From Bryopsis sp. KO-2023 (taxonomy: Eukaryota; Chlorophyta; Ulvophyceae; Bryopsidales; Bryopsidaceae), in contig BSYQ01000008.1 in the NCBI GenBank assembly GCA_030272585.1, forward strand, positions 1,178,001-1,242,000: DNA of 64,000 nt. The letters run 5' to 3'. Below the pieces are notes generated by a model. That model was not told where the DNA came from. It worked only from the letters and a program-made list of their open reading frames with translations, and did not search any database. The first letter of the stretch is position 1. Each line of letters begins with the position of its first letter. The translations under genes and the position numbers were made by a program. This document shows, piece after piece, positions 1-12,000 of this stretch.

Positions 1-2
1 GC

Positions 3-3000
3 GTTGTATCGGGCATGTGTGAGGTCCAGGCTAAATGGATGGCGCTGGCGCCCTTCTTTTCTGGAGATAACGTGCTGAAAGAATTGCCAGTAGAGGTGAG
101 GGACGAAACTACTGGGTGATACGAAATGGCCGAAGCTCTGGCAAGAAATTCACAATCTTTTCATCGGGAGACCGCCTTGATTATTTGGATTTGTTTTTTC
201 GCCAGTGGGCGTTGCGTTTTCCATAATTGGATAATTGGATTTTTTGGAGATCTTTACTTTACTTAAAAAAAGAAAAGAGTGTACTTTTTTGCTGGCTCTT
301 GCAGGGGCGCAACTTTGCCATAATTGACACCAGCTGGCGCCACTTGATAGCGGACTTCGGACCTCATCCCAAGCTCATTGACATATGCCAAAAGATAATT
401 CTTGTGCCCAGATTTCAAGACCTCTCCCACCGACTGGATGAAGTTCGACTTCGCATGTCAGATTTTCTGATGACGCGCCGCCGCACGTTTCCCCGATTCT
501 ACTTCCTCAGCGACAATGAACTTCTCAATCTCTTAGTTCAAGCTAAAATTGGTGTCCAAGAAATCCAAAGCTTGCTGCAGGCATTGTTTCCAGGAATCTG
601 TCGATTGCAACTGGTCGCTCAAAGGTATGACGGTCGATCCGCAGAGTTTGCGACTTCTGGATTCTGGAGCGACCACGGGGAGTTTTTGCCCACAATGGAT
701 GCACTGCGGCTTCAGGTAGAGAATGTAGTTCCTTTATTCTGTCAGGATGGACATAAGTACCCGACGCTGTTGATTTCTGTTTCTTGTGCGTGCCAATAAA
801 GAGAAGCACTGCTCCCCGAGGAAACGGCACTGAAAAGTTCCAATGTATTTTTTTGTCAACAGAAAGGAGATGAAGTCGAAGTTTGGATGAAAGGTATTGA
901 GAGCTCGATGCGGGCATCAATGAAAGCTTCGATACAATCTGCGTTGGGCGGCGAAGGGTCGATGCCGTTAATCGAGTGGTTCCGCTCGGCACCTGCACAA
1001 GTCATAGCCGTGGCGAGCAATATCGTTTGGTCCCTAGAGGTCACAAGAGCACTCAGGGTACGCAGCTGTATCACTGTTGATGACAAGAATCTTATTGAAC
1101 CTTTCCATTGTAACTTCCATATTCTCAGCTACGAAAAGGAAGTAAGACCTGGTTGAATGATTCAATCGTTCTGTTCATTCGATATCTTCAAAGAGGGGTT
1201 CGTTCTTAACCTATTGGTTTTCAAATAAATGCGGACTTGTGTAAGTAGCCCCTGTTAAAATTGCAACCAATATGAGCCTGCTAGCAAACCATTGGAGTTT
1301 TGTTGATCTAATAACATAGATACATCGAACTCGTTTCTGAGTCACCTAAAATAGCGATTGTCACTGCCTTGCTTTTCAGATCCTTTCCAATGGTCCTGAG
1401 ATGGTCAGGACTTCGTCCGAGTCTCCATCAGTAATTTCCAATGGTGATAGTTCTGTGGGGATCAATGATGGAGATGCCGAAAATAACGACTCGGTATCTC
1501 CCAACGCGGTCCATCCCCTTGGTAAGATCTTGCAGAAACTAACGGTGGAGCTGGATTCTTTGATCGGGATGCTCATGTCCAGCACAACCGGGCCCGATCA
1601 GCGCAAAAAATTGTGCTGGATGATTCTGGTCAAGGTAAGCACATAACTTACTACTCCCAGGGAGCAACACTCCCATATTTTGATTGGTAAACATTACAGG
1701 CACTAGGAACAGATCATTTTGTATTTGGTATGTGAAAGAGTCCTGAGCTTTGATATGGTAGGCACAAAACCGAGATTTTTCAGAGCAGCTTCTCGCCTCT
1801 GGGGCGACATCCCCAGAGAGCTTCGACTGGATCAAGCGACCATCGTATCATATGGAGAAGGGTGCAGTATTTCTGCGATGCTTGGATATGAAACTGCCCT
1901 ATGGGTACGATGCTCATACTTGAGTTGAACAAACCAGCTGTTGTTCGCTTTTACGAGTAAATGTCGAAGTAAATGGTTGTGTTTTTGTCCTAGGTATGAG
2001 TTCTTGGGGAAAATACCGCAGTTCGTCGCCACCTGCGCGACTGATCGAGCGCTACTGGCACTGATGAAGGCAGTACACCTGCATCGTGGTGGGGCTCTCG
2101 AAGGCCAAACAGGTGATCACCATTGACGTAAATAGCTCTCTTTCAAGGTCCATTGCGCTTGACTTTGCCTGAACTTTCTCTGTGATTTCAAGGAACGGGC
2201 AAGACGGAGATCGTCAGCGAGATGTCCCTGATGGTGGCAAGGCGTTGCGTCATGTTCAATTGCTCTGAGGAAATGGCTACTTCAGTTTTGAAGCCGTTAC
2301 TTCTGGGTTTGGTTACCACTGGTGCCTGGGTTTGCTTAGAAGAGTTTTGGCGGCTCAATGTCGCAATGATGAGCGCCATGTCGAAACAGATTCTCGCAAT
2401 CCAGGGCGCCCTCAGATTAGGTGCAGCTTCGTTCGGCCATGGCTCAGAGTACTTCAAGATCGCCAGTGCCTTTAAATACAAACTGCCTCATTTTTGTTTA
2501 TGGTAATATTATAGGTGAAAGGCGAGTTACCCTGTACAACACGCAAGTGGATCTTGCCCCAGAATTAGCCGTATTTGTAAGTCTGAAGCAAAGAAGCACG
2601 GCGAGCCGTTCCTACATGCCTTCGAATCTGAGGGTGTTGTTTAGGCGAGTGGTGCTAGCCTCGCCCGACCTGTGGACGATCGCCAAAAAGACACTCTACG
2701 CATTAGGAATGAAGGACTCAGCAGAGCTTGCAACGACGATCGTTTCCGCACTGAAGGTTTCTGAATGCTGACGGCTGCTCCATAGTTTGTATCAGTTCAC
2801 AAATTATCGACAATCGCACACAAGATACCAGAACAACATGATTCTGACTGTGATATTTAATTGCAGCATCTTTTTGGAGTGCATGCACACACGTCTATGT
2901 ACGCAAGATTAAAATATCTTAATATCAGGATGGTGTTATTTCCTTCCAGTCATCCCTCTATCAGCTTTCAGACCACAATCACTACGATTTTGGCATCAGA

Positions 3001-6000
3001 GCCATTCGCAATATTTTGCGGAGGGTGGAGTTACTGAAGTGGCACTCAACATCCCCTGTGGAGGGCGATTTTCCCATATGCAAGGAAGCATTACTCAGGT
3101 ACGCCAATTTCCCTTGTCTAAGGGTCGTCCAATTCTATTCTGGCTCGCTTTACCGCTGTTTTATATGCCACAGTAATGACTGTGTGCCAACTATCATAAG
3201 CAACGGTACACAAGTTCTGGAAGTCTTGGATGCAGAGCTAGCGTATTCAGGTCAACAGTCGGGGTTGTTAGCAATATCTTCCATTAACTTTTTGACTCTA
3301 CAACAGGACCATTGTCCCCCAACTTTCAGCAGAAGATGCTTCACTGTTCGAGACTATCGTGGAGGAGGCGTTCTCTTCATTTATGAATGTGCCGCAGAGA
3401 CCCGTGGATTCATACACAGACCTGTTGAAGTCCCTGAAAGATAAAACTTCGGAGTTGAACCTCACTCCTTCTGCCGATATTCTGAAAAGGGCCCGCGACC
3501 TGTATGAGGCAACACTTGCAAGTACCGGGGTCGTTCTGCTGGGGGCGCCGGCCTCAGGGAAATCATGCACGCTCCATTTGCTGCGAGAGGTGTTAGCCCG
3601 ACAGGATGGTCTACAGTGTATAGAGATTTTCCCAAAAGTGAGTACCATTCCTTGAAAGGGTTGCCAATGCAGCCCAACTAATCAGCCCTTGTATCTTACT
3701 CCGTCACAATCTGTTCCCACCGTAGGCTCTGTCTCGACAAAACTTGTTTGGATATTTCGCTGGCCCGGACTGTCGATGGACAGATGGGTTGTTAACGAAA
3801 TACCTGAGATGCATATCATACGACGATGGCGATCCGCACACCACAGTTCCTGTATCAACATCGCCGGTAGGTGCAGGTGAGGTTGCTTTGGCTTCGGTAA
3901 ACCTGAATTGAGTTTTAGTGATTGATGCTGGCTGGGTTCACATTGTGTCATAAATGTTTCTGGATTGGAAATGTGGCTTGAGATGTATGCATCGAATAGG
4001 CTTCGTCGTCTGAAAAACACCATGAACGGTCGGCATCCACAAAATGGATTGTAATGGATGGACCCATGGACTCCACATGGATGGATGATCTGGGCGGGCT
4101 GTTGGACACTTCAAGAACGTTGTGTCTCCCCAATGGAGAAAGGATCCGTATGGGGGAAAAAATAAACGTGATTTTTGAAGTATGCAGCTCGAAATTGGAC
4201 ACTATAGCTGCTGCAATCCCAAAGATATGCAAGAGAGTTTAATAGAGTGTTTGAGGCTTTTTCTCTGTTCCTCAGGTCGATACTGTGTCGTGCTGCTCAC
4301 CTGCTGGCTTATCCCGATGTCAGCCTGTCTACTTTAGCTCGGGGCAGGACAACTGGAAATCGCTTGTGAAGGCGTGGGTCACCAAACTTCCACAGAATTT
4401 GGTTTTTCTTCGCAAAAAGCTGAACGTAATGGCAAATACATATTTGTCCAATGCTCTGGAATTTGTGGATGGGGTGAAAAAGGAGCACAGTGAAATGCTG
4501 CCATCAACCAACGAGTCGCTCACGGCGGCATTTATCACCTTGTGCAACGTTTTCCTCGATGATCTTGACACCCGAGTCCAAACGCCCACAAGCGATGGAA
4601 ACCAGGAGCCACGCACGCCTCGAGATAGATCTATTGGCATTGAGGGAAGCGTATTGTTCTCCTTGATATGGGCATTAGGTCCCATGGTAGCGACAGAGAG
4701 CAGGTAAAAAGAAAACATATAGAGTACAGTGATTTCCCGAGTTCAGAAATCTTGGTTAAGTAAGAAATGTGAAGGGAAGTAAGACACGCACTTGCAAGAA
4801 TTCTGTGTGCGCAATGACCAGGTTTGAACACGCAGGGCTCCATTTGAAGATATGATTCGCGGAATCTCCAGGCTGAACCTTCAATTCGACATTGAAAAGC
4901 TGGGAGTTGTTGCGAAAAATAGAATTTCTGGTCTTCAGGCAAGTGGCCCTTCCGCAAAAATTCCTACTCTTGCCATATCTAGTGTACAGGTTTGTAATAT
5001 AATTACCTAATATCCATGGAGGTGTGTAATACAGGTTCCACTACCAGACGATGGATCAGTGTTCGACTTTTTCTTCGATATCAGCTCCAACCAATGGAAA
5101 CATTTTGACACGGTGACCGATTGTGTATTCGTGCCAAATGGAACTTGGTCTTCTCCACCAGAAGAGATTTTCATCCCGACTACAGCTTTCACGGCAGCAG
5201 CTCTTGTGGCAAACCAAGCGCTACGAGGGAACACAAATGTTGCTCTGGTTGGACCTGCTGGGGCTGGAAAATCCGCTCTAGCTCGGCGCATGCTGATTTC
5301 CAAGAACTTTTGTACTGGATCAAGTGAATTCCCCTTTACAGCACCACACTCTGATCGAAGCTCCATACACGCCATACAGCTGGCGCTGTCGAGATGCATG
5401 GACCCTGCGAGGTTAGTGAGCATCCCAGGGGTGATCACCCCAAGGACCATTTTTTCAAGAGAATCTGAAGCCTTACGAATTCTGTACGCCTCGCAGAGCC
5501 CAACGCTCCGTGGAGGCATCGCTGACGAGATGGCGCGAGTGCGCCTATGGACCCCCTTTGAGCAAGCAGACGGTGCTGGTTGTGGAAGATGTACATTCAG
5601 GGCCTTGCGATCAATTTGGAACTTGCAGCACAGTTGAACTCTTTCGACAGTGGATGGAAATGGGAGGCTGGTACAGCCTCGACAATCTGAGATTCTTGAA
5701 GGTGAGTAAGAGTGGGCAGGCACCGGGTCGTCAAACCCGATGTGGGGGTAGCCTTTTTCGATATGAAGTTACCCCCTCCCAGAAACATCACTGACCCTGC
5801 GCTTGCATTCAAAAGTATACTGAAAGTGGGGTTTTGGTCCCCAGGTGGTGAGCATGAAGATAGTTTGCTGCATAAGGAACGGCTATGAGCAGCGAAACCT
5901 TTCTGGGCGCTTCTTGCGACACCATCAAGTCGTAACGCTACTCGAAAACGACGAAAACGCTCTCAAAAAGATATTTTCTGAGCTGTTGTCACAAAAGCTA

Positions 6001-9000
6001 CAGTCCAGCTCGCATGTCTTGCCTGCAAAGCTGGAATGCGTCGAAGCAACCATCAAAACACTGCAAAGCCTTGAGAAAAGGATTGCGGCAAGCCCCCAAC
6101 GTCGCCAGTATGTGTTCAATACGACGCACATGGCACAGGTACTACCTTTTTAGTAAAAAGGTTTTATGCCTCGCGCTCTTCTTCGATAAGGAAAGTGGCG
6201 AACGGGTGATACGATTCTTGTGCTTCAGGTATTTTATGGTCTTCTGAAATGTACCCCAGCGTTTCAATCTAAGCGGGACCTGGTGGAGGCGTGGAGACAT
6301 GAATGCTGCCGTGTTTTTCTGGACCGCATTGTTGAGGATGGAAACAGGCAGTATTTCTTGGAAGACCTCCAACAGGTATGGTTCCAAATAGCACTTTCAA
6401 CCGCACTATATTGAATGATCTGCGATGGAAGAAAGCAAACTCCTGAGAGTATCAATCAGGTCGTCTGCAAGCACATCACGGGTGTCCAAGACCTCCAGCC
6501 AATAAAGGGAATTGAGGTGGATTGGTGTTTGAGCGAAGGTGCTATGCTTGCAAGCATAGCACCTTCAAGTGAACGCCAACAGACACGCAACCCTTCAGCT
6601 GCTTCACAGAAAACACCTATGGATTCACGATTAGCGAAGAGCATGAAGGATAGACAATCTGAGAACGAAGGGAACGCAAGCACGTGGCAACAATACGCAC
6701 CAGCGCCACAAATTTTAGAGGCACCATCACAAGAAGAGCAAGGCGAAGCACCGAGCGTGGATTTCAACTCCCTTTTTTCCAACGTAAATACCGCGAGGCG
6801 AAGGATGTCCCGCAAAGCACACTCCGTCGTGCACCTGTCAACGAAGCAGAAAGCGGTGAGCTCAAATGTCGGCCATTAGTTCTGCAGTTCGTTGTTTTTG
6901 ATCAAAAATAATGCTTCATGAAGCATTATTTTTGTTTGTATTCTCACCGAGGGCAATTCTGCCCAACAGGCTTCAAGGAAGAAATTCTTCGAGCATCACG
7001 TCCAAAGAATTTCAGAGGTGGAGCCCAACTCTCGGTTGGGGAAAGTCACAGTTATGAGGTCCTCAGTTATGAATCTTGCGAAGATATGCAGAGCGCTGAA
7101 CAGGCCACCAGGACATGTTCTTGCATTGGGTCCCATTGGTGTCGGCAAATCAACGTTATCGGAGCTGGCGGCTACCATTCTTGGTTTCAAGGTCCATACG
7201 GTAATGTTTGGATACCATGATGATCACAAGTCCTGGAGGGATGTGATTCGAAGCACGATTCGAGAAGCAGGTATCCCATTGTATCTTTGGCTGTTTTCAA
7301 GTTTGATTTTTTTATCTTTTTCAAGTGGTGTTGATGAATTAGCAGACATTGCACGAGAAAGCTTGATTTCTGGCCTGGAGGTCATGAATGCTCTCTTGGT
7401 GGCAGGTGTCATGGATCAACAAGGGGCCATCGTTGTTCGGGGGTCTTCGACTATCTGCGACGTGTTTGTTGATGATCTTGTTCAATTGATGGGGACGGGG
7501 CTGGTGCCTGAGATTTCGAATGACCTTTTCGAACAAGATTTTGGAACTATTGAGCAGGCGGCCTGTTCACATGGTCTTGATTTCTCAGATGTGGACCTCT
7601 CAGGGTCAAAAGAGCACGCCTTGAGAGTATTTTTTCAAGAGAGGCACGACCAATTTGAATCATATACACATGCAATTGTTCAGTCATATATGATCGAAGA
7701 AATTCGATCATCCAGTTCTCGTTCCCTGTCAAAACTTATAAAGAATATTAATGTTATATTTATATCTTCACAATATCTGGTTCTAATACATACAACATCA
7801 ACTTCAATCTGCTTCCTAGAGTTAATCGTTCTTGTACACAGGTGTCGCAAAAATATTCGTGTGATTTTATGCATGGAATGGAATGACGGCCACGATGCTT
7901 CTGCTGAATGGGTTATGAAATGGGCCACGATTTTAGACAAAGCCACAGTGTTGAATATATCCGATTGGGAAGATATGGACAGGATCGAGATCACAAAACA
8001 ACATCTCTCGAAACCCACTCCACTTCAGGTGCGTGGAGGCTGTGAAATAAAATTTGGCTCTAGAGAAAACAAACCTGAGACAAGTTTAAAATCCAATATC
8101 GCTTCCAAAAATTGAATTCTAGTAAAACGTTTCGCTGACACATTTACTCGGAAAGATTTTTGCCATGTCCAAAACATGGCTTTCAGAAGAGCCTGTCAAA
8201 ATGAGTGTCTGTCCTGGTTTGTAAAAATGGAGTGCAATAATTGGTCGAACGAAGAGGTCCAATTCTCAAATGGGTTCCCCACAGAAGGACGCCCCCTTGA
8301 TAAAAACAAATCTTGGCCGCTCGAATTTCAAACTGGTGTATTGAATGCATTCAATACCTGCATATGCAGGTCGCGCCACAGCAATCGGCTTCCATTAATG
8401 TTGCGTGTGCGTTGATGCACAAGGTTGCTCTCAAAGCAGCTGAAACCCACAATTACAACTCTTCCAGCATTGTTGTGCGTGTTTCTTCTGGTCACTTCTT
8501 CGCGTTCCTGAGATGTATTCGCAAAACTCTCGATACCAAGAGAACGCAGCTGATGGCGGAACACGAGAGGTCAGCTTCCACACAAGACAAAACACTTTTG
8601 TCCTAGAGAGGTTCCAGAAGGAGTTCTGACAACGCCACCAAGTGAATTTAGAAATGTATTAACATCCAGTGCGACCGTTAGGTACACGAATGGTGTCAAC
8701 TCTATGTTGGCGTTACAAAAGGAAATCAAGGCCCTCCAAGATCACCTGGAAGGCCTGCAACCGCAGATAGAAGAGACCACCAAGAAAACGCAAGATTTAT
8801 GCGATGAGATAGAAAAACGGCAGACTGAAGCGGACAAAGCACTTCAGGTTCGCACTTCCCTGCCTTGGTCAGTCGGTATGTCTGACGAGCATTCGGTCAT
8901 GATATGTATTCTCCTTGGGAAGTGCAGGCCATCAGTTTGGATGAGGCGAGAGCGAGAGCCGAAGCTGAAGAGCAAGCCAAGCAGAGGGATTTGTGCGACA

Positions 9001-12000
9001 ACGAACTCGCAAAGGCCATGCCTCCTCTTAGAAAAGCTTTGAAGGTGTTGTAGCCATGTCTTGCCATGTGAAGGATGGAATTATGCCTTGTGTTGCATGC
9101 ATGAATAAAGATTTAACTTAGTAATGGAGGGAAAACGAATTCCATTTTGGTACGGAGAACATAACATAACATAACATAATTACACGCGAAGAAGCCACCC
9201 AGCTTCTATTGCGGAAAAATGTACACCAATGTGAACAGACGAATGTTTGGAACCAAAAAACAAACAAAAACAAAAAAAACAAAAAACACAGAGCATCAGG
9301 CACTAACTGCCGGTAGACCCAAAACTACCCAAACCACGATCCGTAAGGGACAAAGAATCTGCAATAATTACTTGAGGAGTAACAATTTTTTCCAAAAGTA
9401 ATTGAACCACCCTATCACCCGCTTTAATGTAAAAATCTTCAGAGGAGAACGGAGAACGTCCGACTGTGTTTATCATTAGAATTTCCCTATGAGCAGGTGA
9501 AGAAAGAAATTCCGCTGTTTGTTCTGTCTCCAGGAGCTGCGGAGAATCAACAAGAAAGATATAGCTGAGTTAAAGAGCTTGAAGAATCCACCATCGGGTG
9601 TCAAGCTCGTTATGCGGTGCATTTGCATCATGATGGAACGAACTCCATCCGAGGCGAAAGAGGGGAGGAAAATGAACGAAGAAAAGGAGGTGAAGGTCTG
9701 GTGGGATGAGTCGATCAAGCTGATGAGTGACTTTCATTTTCTTGACAGCATGCTGGAGTTCGACAAGAATAGCATGTCCATGACGATGATTGATCAGGTA
9801 CCTGAGCTCTGAAAGCATAAAACCAGGGACTCAAGGGATTTCCCTAGAAACATGAACTCCCAATCACAGGGAGCTATAAAAGAGTCTTTTTAACCTTGTC
9901 CCCGCGAGTGAATATTTTCTTATATTTTCTTATTTCGACCATTTTAATACCGTGGGATGTATTTTGCAACAGCGCTACTGTGGGCAGATTCAATTGTTTC
10001 TACCTGAAACAGTAAAGACATATATATTTTAAATATCGTCCAGCACTAAGAATGGGAATGGTTCCACCAGCTCCGTCGATTCACACAGATGTCAGAGTTT
10101 TCTCCGAAGGCAATGACGAAAGTGTCAAAAGCTGCAGGCAGTATGTGCCGCTGGGTGTTAGCTATGGATTTATACCACAAGACTCAAACTGTGATGGAGC
10201 CCAAGAGGCAGGCCTTGGCTCTCGCACAAGCCGAGCTCGAAAGGAGTGAACAGGAGCTCAAAGTGAGTTTTAGCAATACTTGCAGGTATCAGCTCCTTTG
10301 TTTTATCGACTTTGGCCGAGCTTGATTGTTTGCGAAAAGGCCGCCAGAGAGAAACTGGATGCGATTCTGGGAAGCGTGAAAGATCTGCGTCTTCAGTACC
10401 AAAATGCCATCGACAAAACTGCTCAACTCCATAGTGAATCTGAGGAGGGAATTCGCAAAGCAGCGAAAGCCCAGAAGGTGTTATCTGCTCTCATGAAGGA
10501 GAGTGGACGCTGGGAGGAGCGCGCAGGCTATTTTGAGTCAAAAATAAACAACGTTCTCGGTGATGTTCTCATCTCTTCAGCTCACGTTGCATACTCAGGC
10601 GCGTTGTCCTTCAAATCCAGGCAAGAATGCGAAAGTGGGTGGATCGAGGTATTGGGACAGGTGAGCAGCAATACCAACCAAAACTATCACAAGACATGCC
10701 AGACCAGAGCCTATAGCATCGGGGATATACAAAGAAAACCCCTTAGCCAGCAAGGTTTATATCGCTTTAATCAATCTATCCAATCATCTGAAAGCATATC
10801 ATGAATAAATATGTAGAGCTGGTTAATATTGACACAAAATTAAATCAAACTTCGTATATAGATTCGAAACTCGACCACCTGTCCCAGACCTCTGGGGTGC
10901 GACCTGGGTATCGTTTAGGGTGGAGGTTGGCATATTGTCAGCCTTGGGACAATTGCTTTGCTATGTTGCTACACAACAAATCCATAATGAAGCTAATAAC
11001 CAATCACATACTATCGAGGAATTGGTCAACCACAGTGGTGTAATCCCAAGTCAACGACCAAAGTACTCCACACTGTAGAAACACGTAATTCCATCGAAAT
11101 GAATTGGCACTATTCGCGTCAACGGCAGCAATACATACACTCCACAATCGTCCTGCTACATTCCTGGCGACAGAATCAGCAGTCGCGCGCCGACACATCC
11201 CGACGGCGGATACACCACCAGCTATAGCTATTCAACTCACCACCGCTTTTGTCGCCGAGCCTCTGATATCTTGCACGGCGCTCGCGGAACCAGCGATATT
11301 GCTGGAAACTAGCACGGACATCCAGACTGGCGTCGCCCAACTCACTAATGTTAGGATGGAAAGCAAAGGGAAAAAAGTTCCGATCTGAGGATGAGAAGTC
11401 AACTCTTGGGCACGACTCCGTCAATAATTCTCATTGGGGTGCGGACTCGACTGGTGGGTCAGCGCATGTGGTATCGCCCACCACGCCCACCCACAGTACG
11501 TCCGGCAAGGCTGATGGGAAGTTGTCTGGTACCAATAACTACGGGAGACGCTCATCAATACCCACAGCCCCCCTCGCAAAGGGTCTTCACAACAGTGGCG
11601 TCGGTGTGCGCAATGGGGCCTCCAACGGGGACTCGGATGAATCTATGGGAAACCTTAAGGCCCCCTTGTTCGGGTCTCAGTTTATGCCACTGTATGTCAG
11701 TCTGATGGAGGCAATGGAGAGGCTTCCTCTCCATGTCAGGAGAGATATCACTCTCCCAACCGTGGCTGCTGTCGGGCCACAATCTGCAGGGAAAACGAGT
11801 GTTGTGGAGTCTCTTGTTGGAAGGGACTTTCTGCCTAGAGGAAAGGATATTTGCACGAAGAGGTGTGTTGGTCATGGTAACTGAAAATGATCTCGGTGTG
11901 GAATCCGAATGCAAGAAGATAGTGCGCTCCTGCTCCACTCCGTCCCCAGTGGCTCATTTTCTTCGTGAATCTTTCGTGCAGGCCCTTGGTGCTGGACCTT

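Noticed and set aside
9955..10012. Small extra dynein exon ([13 protein letters not shown]) before the microtubule-binding region
   Set aside because: Phases would allow it, but the peptide does not resemble the domain and direct joining of 9797 to 10089 gives a better length.
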